The notes beneath the pieces are model-generated. The model had not been told where the DNA came from. It saw only the letters and a program-made list of their open reading frames with translations, and searched no databases. A program made the translations under genes and the position numbers. A DNA stretch of 64,000 nt, taken from assembly GCA_016194905.1 (NCBI GenBank), contig JACQAP010000028.1:124001-188000 (forward strand). The letters run 5' to 3'. Of this stretch, positions 52,732 to 60,265 are shown piece by piece. This DNA is from Betaproteobacteria bacterium. Its GTDB lineage: Bacteria > Pseudomonadota > Gammaproteobacteria > Burkholderiales > JACQAP01. Numbering within the stretch: the stretch's first letter is position 1; the number at the start of each line of letters is the position of its first letter.

Positions 52732-52744
52732 GATTTAGACAGGA

Positions 52745-54481
52745 CTAAAAATTCGCGCTAGTCTTGACCAGGAACTGCGTGGACCGGATGTTCGGATCGG
52801 GATTGAGCGGAAACGCGATGTCGGCATGCAGCACGTTGCCGAACGCGGAACGGGCACTGAGGATGCGCAAGCCGAAGCCGACATCGCTGAGCCAGCCCGG
52901 ATTCACCGGGTTCTGGAACGGTCCGCCCCAGGCGCGGCCGATGTCGTAGAAGACGGCGCCGCCCACGCGGAACAGCCGAAACGGGTACCAGTCCGTATAG
53001 ACGCGCTCTTCGACGGTGAATAGCGCGCGGTGTTCGCCGCTCTGGTAGCGCAACGGGTAGCCGCGCAAGCCGTTATCGCCCCCAAGCAGCAACAAATCGG
53101 CCGTCTCGGGCTTGCGCACGACGTCGCCGGACACGGCGGCATAAAACAGGGCCCGCTTGCCCTGCGGGACGTAGTAGCGCAGCGAACCGCCAAGCCCCTC
53201 GCGTCGCCCGCGGCCGTCCCCATATTGGCCCGAGAGGTAGGTCGAAATCAGCATGTCGTTGCCGTGTGGTATCTGGAAGCCATCGCTGACGGTGGCCGAG
53301 TAAGTCCATAGGTTGAGCGTCGAGCCCAGAGAGGTGAGCGCGCGATTGACCTGCAGTTTCGAATTGAAGCCCAACGCGAAAAATTCCGGGCGCTGGATCT
53401 TGTCCCTGTTTGTGAGCTTTTCATAGTTGTCTTCGATTAACTCATAGCGCACGAATGGTGACACCAGAGTCTGATCGGCCGGTACGACGGAAGGCGGGAT
53501 CAGCGACGGGTCGACGGTGTAGGTATCGGCCTGATAGCGCAGGCCGGTGGAATAACGTTGTGCCCAACCGTCGATCAGGCCCTTCGACCAGCCGCCGAAT
53601 ACCTCGCCTGCGTCCTGCTTGTGGCGGTACTGGCCGACGACGACGCCGTCCTGGTAGATGGATTCGATGCGCTCGTCGTGAAGAGCCGATACGCCGGCGG
53701 CCCAGCGCGTGTCGAGTGCATAGAAGGGCCGGCCGAACGCAAACGACTGGCGTTTGCCGTCGTCGTAGCTGGCCAACTTCAGGTCGATCTGCGTCCATCC
53801 GCCGAAGGCGTGGTCCTGCGAAATCTGGAACTCGGTGCCTTTGCGATCGGCGTCGGAGCTCTTTGCGTAGCTGAGCTTGGTTCCCGTGCCCAGCAGGTTG
53901 TATTCCTTCACCGTCAGAGCAGTCGAGTTGGAGCCGCCCGCGCGGCTGAAATTGAAGCCGGGCTCCAGAGTCCAGGTGTCGCGGGTCTCGACTTCGATAT
54001 CGACGATGCCGTCGTGATAGGCGATCGGGTGGATGTCGACGTCGTAGATGTAACGATTCCCATGCAGCAGGCGCTCCGTTTCTTCGATCCGCTGCACGGA
54101 AAGCGGCTCGCCGCTATGGAACAGCAGGGAGCGCTGGATGACGCTCTGGCGCGTGCGGATGTGCAGCTTGTTCGCCAGCCGGAACAGAAAATTGTCTTCC
54201 TTGGGATCGTCCAGGTCGAAGATGTTGTCGTTGACGATGCGTATCTCGCCGACTACCGCACCGGCGGCCTGCAGTTCGGCGAAAGAAGGGAGCGCATTTT
54301 CACTTGTGGCTTCGTCCGCCATCGCCGGCAGGCAAAGGCAAAGGAAAGCGGCGCAGCCGCTTAGCCAACGGGCCAGACTGCGCAACACCCGCTTGTGAAA
54401 GGCAACGAGACGGTTTCCCGACCATTCCGGAATCGGGCTGGAAATTAGAAAACGCCCGCGCACGGTTTCGGATGCACGCAT
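52745..54481 (-). CDS. Omp85-family outer-membrane protein with POTRA-like domain
   Basis: A 578-residue protein of the BamA/TamA superfamily. A hydrophobic signal (about 33-54) ends at PAMADE; the N-terminal periplasmic part has a POTRA-like domain (RTRQSVIQRSLLFHSGEPLSVQRIEETERLLHGNRYIYDVDIHP, about 105-165). The barrel contains the conserved substrate-binding loop motif LRGYP (GDNGLRGYPLRYQSGEHRALFTVEERVY) and ends in F. Unlike BamA it has only one or two POTRA domains, so it is more like Toc75/TamA-type or phospholipase-linked relatives. It lies on the strand opposite to the flanking dipeptide transporter genes. The start at 54481 has no ribosome site; a later in-frame start is possible. 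Confidence 0.82.
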   Translation of the reverse strand: MRASETVRGRFLISSPIPEWSGNRLVAFHKRVLRSLARWLSGCAAFLCLCLPAMADEATSENALPSFAELQAAGAVVGEIRIVNDNIFDLDDPKEDNFLFRLANKLHIRTRQSVIQRSLLFHSGEPLSVQRIEETERLLHGNRYIYDVDIHPIAYHDGIVDIEVETRDTWTLEPGFNFSRAGGSNSTALTVKEYNLLGTGTKLSYAKSSDADRKGTEFQISQDHAFGGWTQIDLKLASYDDGKRQSFAFGRPFYALDTRWAAGVSALHDERIESIYQDGVVVGQYRHKQDAGEVFGGWSKGLIDGWAQRYSTGLRYQADTYTVDPSLIPPSVVPADQTLVSPFVRYELIEDNYEKLTNRDKIQRPEFFALGFNSKLQVNRALTSLGSTLNLWTYSATVSDGFQIPHGNDMLISTYLSGQYGDGRGRREGLGGSLRYYVPQGKRALFYAAVSGDVVRKPETADLLLLGGDNGLRGYPLRYQSGEHRALFTVEERVYTDWYPFRLFRVGGAVFYDIGRAWGGPFQNPVNPGWLSDVGFGLRILSARSAFGNVLHADIAFPLNPDPNIRSTQFLVKTSANF

Positions 54482-54645
54482 GTTCGGGAGTTTGCCGCAA
54501 GACGGTCCAACATTGGAATCACAATTTCAACGTGCCGGCTCTGCGCAGAATCGCCGAGCCCGGTCGGGCGATTCCATGGTTGCAGCGGCGCTGGCAGTTG
54601 GTGTACAAGATGCGGCTACTATTGCCTCTGATCACGAACCTTCCA

Positions 54646-55653
54646 ATGTCCGGGAACTACTTGTTGAAACGCCTGCTGTGGGCGTTGCCGACGTTGTTCG
54701 GCGTGGCGGTGGTCGTGTTCGTGCTGGTGCGCGTGGTGCCGGGCGACCCGATCGCCATGATGTTGCCGCCAGGCGCAACCGCGGACGATGTCGGTCGTTT
54801 GCGGGCGCTGTACGGGCTCGACGCGCCGATCGCGAAGCAGTTCGTAGTCTGGATGAGCAAGGTGCTGAGCGGAGATTTCGGCAACTCGATCAGCCTGCGT
54901 GACGGCGTGGCCTCGTTGGTCCTTAGCCGGCTTCCCGCTACCCTCGAGCTCGTTGTCATCGCGGTTACGGGAGCTTGTGCACTCGCGGCAATTGCTGCAG
55001 TGACTGCGGTTTATTTCCGTGGCCGCTGGCCGGAACTGGTGGTCGATGGTGCCAGCGGCTTCGTACTCGCCATTCCAGATTTTCTTTGGGGATTGCTGTT
55101 CATCCTGGTCCTCGGCGTACTCCTGCCGTGGCTGCCGATTTCGGGACGCATCGACCCGACCCTGGATTTCAATCCGGCGACCGGCTTCTATCTCGCCGAA
55201 GCGCTGGTGCGCCTGCGATGGACAACGTTCGTGGATCTGCTGCGGCACATGGTACTGCCGGCTCTCGCGCTGGCGTTGCCGCTCGCCGCGGCGCTCACGC
55301 GCGTGCTGAAGGGTTCGCTCATCGAGGCCATGAACCAGGACTACGTGACGCTCGTGCGCGTGAAAGGCTATTCGAGGGCGCGCACCTTATGGCGAGTGGC
55401 CCTGCGTAATGCGCTCATCCCAACGGTGACGCTCACCGGCGTGCAGTTCTCCTTCCTGATCGGCGGCACGGTGCTGATCGAATACATCTTCTCCTATCCC
55501 GGCATCGGCAACCTCGCCATTGCTGCCGTCAACCAGCGCGATCTGCCGCTGATCCAGGGACTGGTGCTGACGTTTGCCGTGCTGTTCATTCTCACCAACC
55601 TGATCGTGGACATGGCTTATTCGGTCCTCAATCCGAAGGTGCGGCAGGCGTGA
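54646..55653 (+). CDS. ABC transporter permease (DppB type)
   Basis: A 335-residue permease with six helices. N-terminus YLLKRLLWALPTLFGVAVVVFVLVRVVPGDP is characteristic of DppB/OppB; the EAA-loop appears as EAMNQDYVTLVRVKGYSRARTLWRVALRNALIP. It forms the channel with the DppC-type partner. No clear ribosome site precedes ATG 54646; an ATG at 54610 would add 12 residues. The next gene overlaps by four bases. Confidence 0.9.
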   Translation: MSGNYLLKRLLWALPTLFGVAVVVFVLVRVVPGDPIAMMLPPGATADDVGRLRALYGLDAPIAKQFVVWMSKVLSGDFGNSISLRDGVASLVLSRLPATLELVVIAVTGACALAAIAAVTAVYFRGRWPELVVDGASGFVLAIPDFLWGLLFILVLGVLLPWLPISGRIDPTLDFNPATGFYLAEALVRLRWTTFVDLLRHMVLPALALALPLAAALTRVLKGSLIEAMNQDYVTLVRVKGYSRARTLWRVALRNALIPTVTLTGVQFSFLIGGTVLIEYIFSYPGIGNLAIAAVNQRDLPLIQGLVLTFAVLFILTNLIVDMAYSVLNPKVRQA

Positions 55654-56492
55654 ACGCGATTGCGTCGTCGCTGCGCAATCCGCGAGTCGCGTTCGGCGCG
55701 CTGGTGTTGCTCGCCATGGTCGTTGCGGCGGCCGGCGCGCCCTGGCTGTCTGCGCACGATCCGCTCGAACAGGACTTGCTCAATTCGTTCCAGAGTCCCG
55801 GTGTCGCAGGCGGCGATCACGCGCATCCGCTCGGCACCGACAGCCTCGGCCGCGACATTCTTGCGCGGCTGATCTACGGTGCGCGTCCCGCCCTGATCGT
55901 TGCGTTCGTCGCCGCCTTGTTCGCCGGCCTGATCGGCACCGCACTCGGACTCGCCGCGGGCTATTTCGGCGGCAGACTCGATGCGTCAATCTCGCGCCTG
56001 GTCGATGTCTGGATGAGTTTTCCATCGGTGCTGCTATGCATCGTGCTCGCCGCGGTGCTCGGCGCGGGTCTGCATACTGTCGTGATTGCGATCATCGTCA
56101 TCGACTGGACCCGTTTCTGCCGCGTCGTGCGCGCGGAAACGATGGTGCAGAAAAGCCACGACTACGTTGCTTCGGCCGTGACGATCGGCCTCGGACCCGG
56201 GCGCATCCTGGCGAGCGAGATCCTGCCCAATGTCGCGCCTCTGCTGCTGACGCTGTTCACGCTGGAAATGGGCATCGCCATCGTGATCGAGGCGATTCTT
56301 TCCTTCGTGGGACTGTCGGTCTCATCGGGTGTGCCGACCTGGGGCGGCATCATCCAGGAAGGCCGGCTGTACGTGAACCAGGCCTGGTGGCTGATGGCGG
56401 CGCCGATGGCCTGCATCGTCGTCGCGGTACTGGGACTCAATGCGCTCGGCGACGGATTGCGCGACGTAATCGACCCGGTCGAATCCCGTTGA
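55650..56492 (+). CDS. ABC transporter permease (DppC type)
   Basis: A 280-residue permease. The typical region HPLGTDSLGRDILARLIYGARPALIVAF follows the first helix and the EAA loop reads DYVASAVTIGLGPGRILASEILPN; the C-terminus has WGGIIQEGR and a final helix. GTG start overlaps the DppB-type stop codon (GTGA). The stop overlaps the following ATPase start region. Confidence 0.92.
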   Translation: MNAIASSLRNPRVAFGALVLLAMVVAAAGAPWLSAHDPLEQDLLNSFQSPGVAGGDHAHPLGTDSLGRDILARLIYGARPALIVAFVAALFAGLIGTALGLAAGYFGGRLDASISRLVDVWMSFPSVLLCIVLAAVLGAGLHTVVIAIIVIDWTRFCRVVRAETMVQKSHDYVASAVTIGLGPGRILASEILPNVAPLLLTLFTLEMGIAIVIEAILSFVGLSVSSGVPTWGGIIQEGRLYVNQAWWLMAAPMACIVVAVLGLNALGDGLRDVIDPVESR

Positions 56493-56494
56493 GC

Positions 56495-57361
56495 GTGCTG
56501 CTCGACATCCGCGCTCTCGACTTGTGGCTCGAAGCGCGGCCGCCTCAGCGACTGCTCAGACGGGTGTCGTTGCAGGTTGCACCCGGACAAATCGTCGGGC
56601 TGGTCGGCGAATCCGGCGCGGGAAAAACCATGGTCAGCCGCGTCGTGCTCGGCATCGCGCCGGCAAACGCCCGCGTGACGCACGGCACCGTCGTCTTCGA
56701 CGGGCGCGATATCACGCATCTTTCGGAAGCGCAACGCCGCCCTCTGCTCGGACGCGAAATCGCCCTCATCCCGCAGAACCCGATGACCGCCCTGAATCCG
56801 GTGGAGCGCATCGGGCCGCAGATCACCGACGTATTGCGCATGCACCTGAAACTCGAACGGGCCGCCGCGCGCGATCGTGCGCTGGCGCTGCTGCGCGAAG
56901 TGCACTTGCGCGAGCCGGAAAGAATATTGCGCCAGTACCCGCATGAACTTTCCGGCGGCATGCGCCAGCGCGTGTTGATCGCGATCGCGTTTGCCTGCAA
57001 GCCCAAATTGGTGATCGCGGACGAGCCGACCACCGCACTGGACGTCACGGTCCAGAAGCAGATCTTGCAGTTGATCAGGGAACTGCAACGGAATTCGGGA
57101 ACGGCGATCCTGTTCATCACGCACGATTTGGGGGTGGTGGCAAAGCTGTGCGGGCACGTGGCGGTCATGCACGGCGGCCGGGTGCTCGAATCGGCGCCGG
57201 CGTCGCGGTTGTTCGCGAGCCCCGTTCATGACTACACCCGCGCGCTGTTTGCGGCGACGCCCCGCTTCGACCGGCCGGGCGATGAACTGAAACCGATTCC
57301 CGCTGCGCTTACGCAGCGACTTATCGAGGAGGCGCGCGCACTCGACGCGCGCGACGCGTAG
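56495..57361 (+). CDS. ABC transporter ATP-binding protein (DppD type)
   Basis: A 288-residue ATPase: Walker A LVGESGAGKTM, Q-loop IPQNPMTALNPVERIG, signature LSGGMRQRV, Walker B LVIADEPTTALD, H-loop FITHDLG. I give the GTG at 56495 as start; a TTG two codons earlier overlaps the DppC-type stop (TTGA) and may be the real one. Its TAG shares one base with the next GTG. One of the two ATPases of the importer. Confidence 0.9.
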   Translation: MLLDIRALDLWLEARPPQRLLRRVSLQVAPGQIVGLVGESGAGKTMVSRVVLGIAPANARVTHGTVVFDGRDITHLSEAQRRPLLGREIALIPQNPMTALNPVERIGPQITDVLRMHLKLERAAARDRALALLREVHLREPERILRQYPHELSGGMRQRVLIAIAFACKPKLVIADEPTTALDVTVQKQILQLIRELQRNSGTAILFITHDLGVVAKLCGHVAVMHGGRVLESAPASRLFASPVHDYTRALFAATPRFDRPGDELKPIPAALTQRLIEEARALDARDA

Positions 57362-58950
57362 TGGCGTTGCTCGAAGCTCGCGGACTTACGCTGCAATTAC
57401 GCGACCGTTCCGCCACATCGCTGTTCGGCGCCGCGCCGCTGATCACGATCTTTCGCGGCGTCGAATTCGCACTCGAAGCCGGAGAGTCCGTCGGCATTGT
57501 CGGCGAATCCGGATCGGGCAAGACTTCGCTTGCGCGAACGTTGCTGCGGCTTTACGAGCCGACCGCTGGCAGCGTGCGCTTCAAGGGACGCGACATTTCG
57601 CATCTTCCGGAACAGGAACTGCGTCCGCTGCGCGCGCAATTTCAGTCCATCTTCCAGGATCCGCTGTCTTCACTGAACCCGCGTCACCGCATCGGGTCCA
57701 TCCTGGCCCAGCCATTGCTCGCGTACGGACGCGCGCGGGATCGCCGGTCAGGCTGGCGCGAAGCCGGCGCTTTGCTCGAGCGGGTCGGGCTGCCGGCGGC
57801 ATTCACCGATCGCTTTCCGCACGAACTCTCCGGCGGCCAGCGCCAGCGCGTCGGCATCGCGAGGGCGATTGCGCTGAAGCCCGATCTGATCGTGGCCGAC
57901 GAAATCGTGTCCGGCCTGGACGTTTCCACCCAGGCACAGATCCTCATGCTCCTCAAAGAGCTGAAGACCGACGGCTCGCTGATCTTCATCAGCCACGATC
58001 TGTCGGTGGTGCGGGTGTTGTGCGACCGGGTGCTGGTGATGCGCCAGGGCGAGGTGGTCGAATCCGGACCGTGCGCCGAGCTTTTCGCCAGGCCTGCTCA
58101 CGACTACACTCGCAGTCTGCTCGACGCCATTCCGCTGCCCGACCTGGATCCGGACTGGGTCAGTCGCGGCGCGGAAAGCGAACAACATGAAGAGGGAAAG
58201 GAGACGGGGGGAATGAAGATCGAGGGAGCAATAGCGCTGGTGACCGGCAGCAATCGGGGCATCGGCCGGAATTTCGTCAAAGCGCTGATCGCAAAAGGCG
58301 CGAAGAAGATTTACGCCACCGCGCGCGATCCGTCGAAAGCGGCCGACCTGGTGGCGGCGCATCCTGGCAAGGTCGAGACGCTCAGGCTCGACATCACCGA
58401 CGAGGCGCAGGTGGCCGCAACAGCGCAGAAATGCAGGGATGTGACGCTGTTGATCAACAACGCCGGCATCAACCACAAGAAAGCGTTGATCGCTGCCGGA
58501 ACGCTGGAGGATGCGCGGCTGGAGATGCGTACCAATTATTTCGGTCCTCTCAACCTGTGCCGTGCATTCGCGCCGATCCTGAAGGCCAACGGCGGCGGCG
58601 CCATCGTCAACATGCTATCGATCCTGTCGCGGGTCAACCTTCCCGCATACGGTTCACTGTGCGCATCGAAGGCCGCGGCGCTGAGCCTGACGCAGGGCGT
58701 GCGCGCGGAACTCGTCAAGCAGGGGACGCTGGTGATCGGCGTGATGCCCGGCGCTTGCGATACCGATATGGAGCGCGATTTCCCTGGTCACAAGGAGAAT
58801 CCTTACGAAGTGGCGATGGCCGCGCTCGATGCGGTCGAGAAGGGAATTGAAGACGTGTATCCCGGCCAGATGGCGGGCGGGGTTTCGGCGGGACTCGCCG
58901 CCAATCCAAAGGCGGTCGAGAAGGAATTCTCAGCTTACTTGCCCGGCTGA
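57361..58950 (+). CDS. ABC transporter ATPase (DppF type) fused in frame to a short-chain dehydrogenase
   Basis: One open frame of 529 residues. Residues 1-270 are a complete DppF/OppF-type ATPase: Walker A GESGSGKTS, FQSIFQDPLSSLNPRHR, signature LSGGQRQRV, Walker B LIVADEIVSGLD, then the C-terminal SGPCAELFARPAHDYTRSLLDAIP. No stop follows; a hydrophilic linker (about 271-284) leads into an SDR beginning MKIEGAIALVTG (residue 285, nucleotide 58213). AAGGAGACGGGGGG lies before that ATG, so the SDR may also be made on its own. The Glu after Walker B (DEP in the partner) is present as DEI. It ends the five-gene importer operon. Confidence 0.85.
   Translation: MALLEARGLTLQLRDRSATSLFGAAPLITIFRGVEFALEAGESVGIVGESGSGKTSLARTLLRLYEPTAGSVRFKGRDISHLPEQELRPLRAQFQSIFQDPLSSLNPRHRIGSILAQPLLAYGRARDRRSGWREAGALLERVGLPAAFTDRFPHELSGGQRQRVGIARAIALKPDLIVADEIVSGLDVSTQAQILMLLKELKTDGSLIFISHDLSVVRVLCDRVLVMRQGEVVESGPCAELFARPAHDYTRSLLDAIPLPDLDPDWVSRGAESEQHEEGKETGGMKIEGAIALVTGSNRGIGRNFVKALIAKGAKKIYATARDPSKAADLVAAHPGKVETLRLDITDEAQVAATAQKCRDVTLLINNAGINHKKALIAAGTLEDARLEMRTNYFGPLNLCRAFAPILKANGGGAIVNMLSILSRVNLPAYGSLCASKAAALSLTQGVRAELVKQGTLVIGVMPGACDTDMERDFPGHKENPYEVAMAALDAVEKGIEDVYPGQMAGGVSAGLAANPKAVEKEFSAYLPG
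58213..58950 (+). CDS. Short-chain dehydrogenase domain, catalytic Tyr replaced (probable internal start)
   Basis: A 245-residue SDR: cofactor motif TGSNRGIG (11-18), NNAG (82-85), NYFGPL and the active-site region IVNMLSILSRVNLPAYGSLCASKAAALSLTQG. In SDRs of this type the pattern is Y-x-x-x-K; here K153 is preceded at -4 by L149, so the catalytic Tyr is missing, while the Lys and a Ser (136) remain. Y146 lies at -7 and cannot be aligned without gaps. An internal ribosome site (AAGGAG) upstream of the ATG suggests independent synthesis besides the fused product. Catalytic loss or an unusual function should be considered. Confidence 0.75.
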   Translation: MKIEGAIALVTGSNRGIGRNFVKALIAKGAKKIYATARDPSKAADLVAAHPGKVETLRLDITDEAQVAATAQKCRDVTLLINNAGINHKKALIAAGTLEDARLEMRTNYFGPLNLCRAFAPILKANGGGAIVNMLSILSRVNLPAYGSLCASKAAALSLTQGVRAELVKQGTLVIGVMPGACDTDMERDFPGHKENPYEVAMAALDAVEKGIEDVYPGQMAGGVSAGLAANPKAVEKEFSAYLPG

Positions 58951-58964
58951 AAATTCCTCCACCT

Positions 58965-59150
58965 CAACGCAAAGGCGCAAAGGAAAAGCTAGGGGACAGA
59001 GGTGAATGGCTACGGGCAGGTTCTCCCACCAGGTATGTGCGGGCGCTCTGAGATCCCGCCATATCTGCGTCGAACACTCAGACTTTCATCCAGAAGCGTT
59101 CTTATCTTTCCTTCGCGAACCTTTCTCTTCCCTTTGCGTCAACGCTCTTG
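58965..59150. repeat. Palindromic intergenic element, family B, copy 3
   Basis: The left arm (58965-58990) has AACGCAAAGGCGCAAAGGAAAAG. The right arm (about 59106-59145) has CTTTCCTTCGCGAACC, CTTTCTCTTCCCTTTGCG and ends GTCAACGC. The spacer is about 115 bases. The sequence after the right arm (to about 59175: CTTGAACTTTCTTT and TTTGAGACGGATT) recurs at 60227-60265. Confidence 0.8.
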
Positions 59151-59165
59151 AACTTTCTTTAATTA

Positions 59166-59370
59166 TTTTGAGACGGATTGCGACGCGGCGGGGACCGCCG
59201 GCAAGACAATCTCCGTGTGGCCACCGCGCCCGCCAGATCAGAATCTCAAAGATGCCTTCGGGCTTGAACGTTTCGCGGTAGGCGTAGCCGTTATTCTGCA
59301 GGATGCTATAGAGCGGCCAAGGCTGGCGATCTATGATCATCAGTAACTGTTCGTCGGGCCGGTCACCCTA
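59166..59370 (-). pseudogene. Fragment resembling a DUF2249 domain gene
   Basis: On the minus strand a frame reads GDRPDEQLLMIIDRQPWPLYS, then ILQNNGYAYRETFKPEGIFEILIWRAR. The pattern (E-x-L, D-x-x-P-x-PLY, N-GY, FEILI) resembles the core of DUF2249 domains. A TAG precedes it at about 59370 and no start-like N-terminal part is found upstream. Its downstream end runs into the family B arm. It is best read as a gene remnant between repeats. Confidence 0.45.
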
Positions 59371-59640
59371 ACACGATGGCAGTTCGCGACGATCGGCAGT
59401 CGAGCTGCCGCGCGCCGCGTGCACTCGGTGAAATGCGGGCGATCACTATTCTGGAGAAGGTGCAGAAATCCATTGACTTTGACGGAGGAAGGGCGCTCAC
59501 TGGATTCGCTTCCGCGCGCTGGACCGGGGTAGATTCTCAAGCCCAAGGCATGACGATCCGGTTGTTGCCTAAGGCATTCGCTGTTGCGCGCGCCATTTCG
59601 TTCGGGTGTGCCTGATGCGGAGACGGGCGGCGACCACCTT
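59371..59640. other. Non-coding stretch, nothing assigned
   Basis: Open frames exist on both strands (for example 59376-59615 plus) but none has protein-like character, a ribosome site or a recognisable motif. I see no hairpin with a T run. Confidence 0.5.
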
Positions 59641-59674
59641 AAACCCGATGTTTGAGGGTTATCTCGACCAGAGC

Positions 59675-59734
59675 GCCGAAGCAAACCGCAAAGGGCGTGA
59701 CGCGAGTCGCGCCCTTTGTATTTGCCGTTTCGGC
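59675..59734 (+). ncRNA. Strongly structured RNA hairpin capped by a GNRA tetraloop (candidate leader element)
   Basis: GCCGAA (59675-59680), GCAAA (59681-59685), internal CCG, then CAAAGGGCG-T-GAC (59689-59701), loop GCGA, GTC-G-CGCCCTTTG (59706-59718), internal TA, TTTGC (59721-59725), bulge CGT and TTCGGC (59729-59734). The inner helix is 13 continuous pairs with one U-G, closed by a GNRA loop; two outer helices of 5 and 6 pairs stack below. No T run follows, so it is not a usual terminator. It ends 43 bases before the ATG of the Cys-rich gene and could be its 5' leader or a separate small RNA. Confidence 0.6.
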
Positions 59735-59777
59735 AAAGACGTGCCGGCCGGCCGCGGATTTATTTGGGAGACTTATC

Positions 59778-59912
59778 ATGACGCTTTGCCCAGTTGCGTT
59801 GGCAGTGGGCTGCATCAAGTGCCCCGTATTCAACATCTGCCCCGTCAAGGGGATTATCGGCGACTACAAAAAAGACGCACCGCCGCCGGCGGACCTAAAG
59901 AAAAAGCAGTAA
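59778..59912 (+). CDS. Small Cys-rich protein (44 residues)
   Basis: A short frame with GGGAG eight bases before its ATG. The sequence begins MTLCPVALAVGCIKCPVFNI and has Cys at 4, 12, 15 and 21 (C-x7-C-x2-C-x5-C), then CPVKGIIGDYKKD and a charged tail. The Cys arrangement suggests a metal (iron-sulfur or zinc) site. I recall similar short conserved proteins in proteobacteria but no function. Too short for many gene finders. The structured hairpin lies just upstream. Confidence 0.75.
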   Translation: MTLCPVALAVGCIKCPVFNICPVKGIIGDYKKDAPPPADLKKKQ

Positions 59913-60180
59913 ACGCAGGTTGTTCCTTTTTGCCAGTCACGCCCACTTTCGCGATGTCCGCTCTCAGGGAAAGTTCGCCTCCCACCTGACCGGCAGGTTT
60001 TGCCCGTTTTAAGGCGTCCGTAAATGCACCACGCCGATTCGCGTACCGAACCGGCATGTCGGGACAATTCAGAGACTCTGCGAACAAAGATCGGCGCCGG
60101 GTTTCTTGCCCCGATTTCCTTTGCGCCCTCCCTTGCTTTTCGTAAAAGGGTACTCCACGCTATTGCGAGGGTATCTGCGA
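59913..60180. other. Intergenic stretch without recognised features
   Basis: No convincing frame, terminator or promoter is seen between the Cys-rich gene and the family A half element. Confidence 0.5.
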
Positions 60181-60265
60181 CCTTAAGGTGAAACACTCAA
60201 GGGAACACTTGGAGCTGAAGCTGTTGCGTCAACGCCCTTGATCTTTTTCTTCTTTGAGACGGATT
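60181..60265. repeat. Solitary right arm of family A joined to a family B tail
   Basis: 60181-60228 repeats the right arm of copy 3 (CCTTAAGGTGAAACACTCAA and onward to GGAGCTGAAGCTG), with one base changed, but no left arm is near. It passes directly into GCGTCAACGC-CTTGA-CTTTTTCTT-TTTGAGACGGATTAC, which matches the sequence after the family B right arm at 59137-59175. This looks like a hybrid or recombined element next to the end of the zinc-ribbon gene. Confidence 0.8.

Noticed and set aside
52471-52741. Insertion sequence
   Set aside because: Only inverted arms and a 92-base spacer exist; no transposase frame or target duplication is visible.
56036-56494. N-terminal extension of the DppD-type ATPase
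   Set aside because: It is an out-of-frame shadow of the DppC-type permease.
59640-59778. Known riboswitch class upstream of the Cys-rich gene
   Set aside because: I compared by eye with cobalamin, glycine, c-di-GMP, fluoride and molybdenum cofactor motifs and found no match, so it is reported only as an unnamed hairpin.
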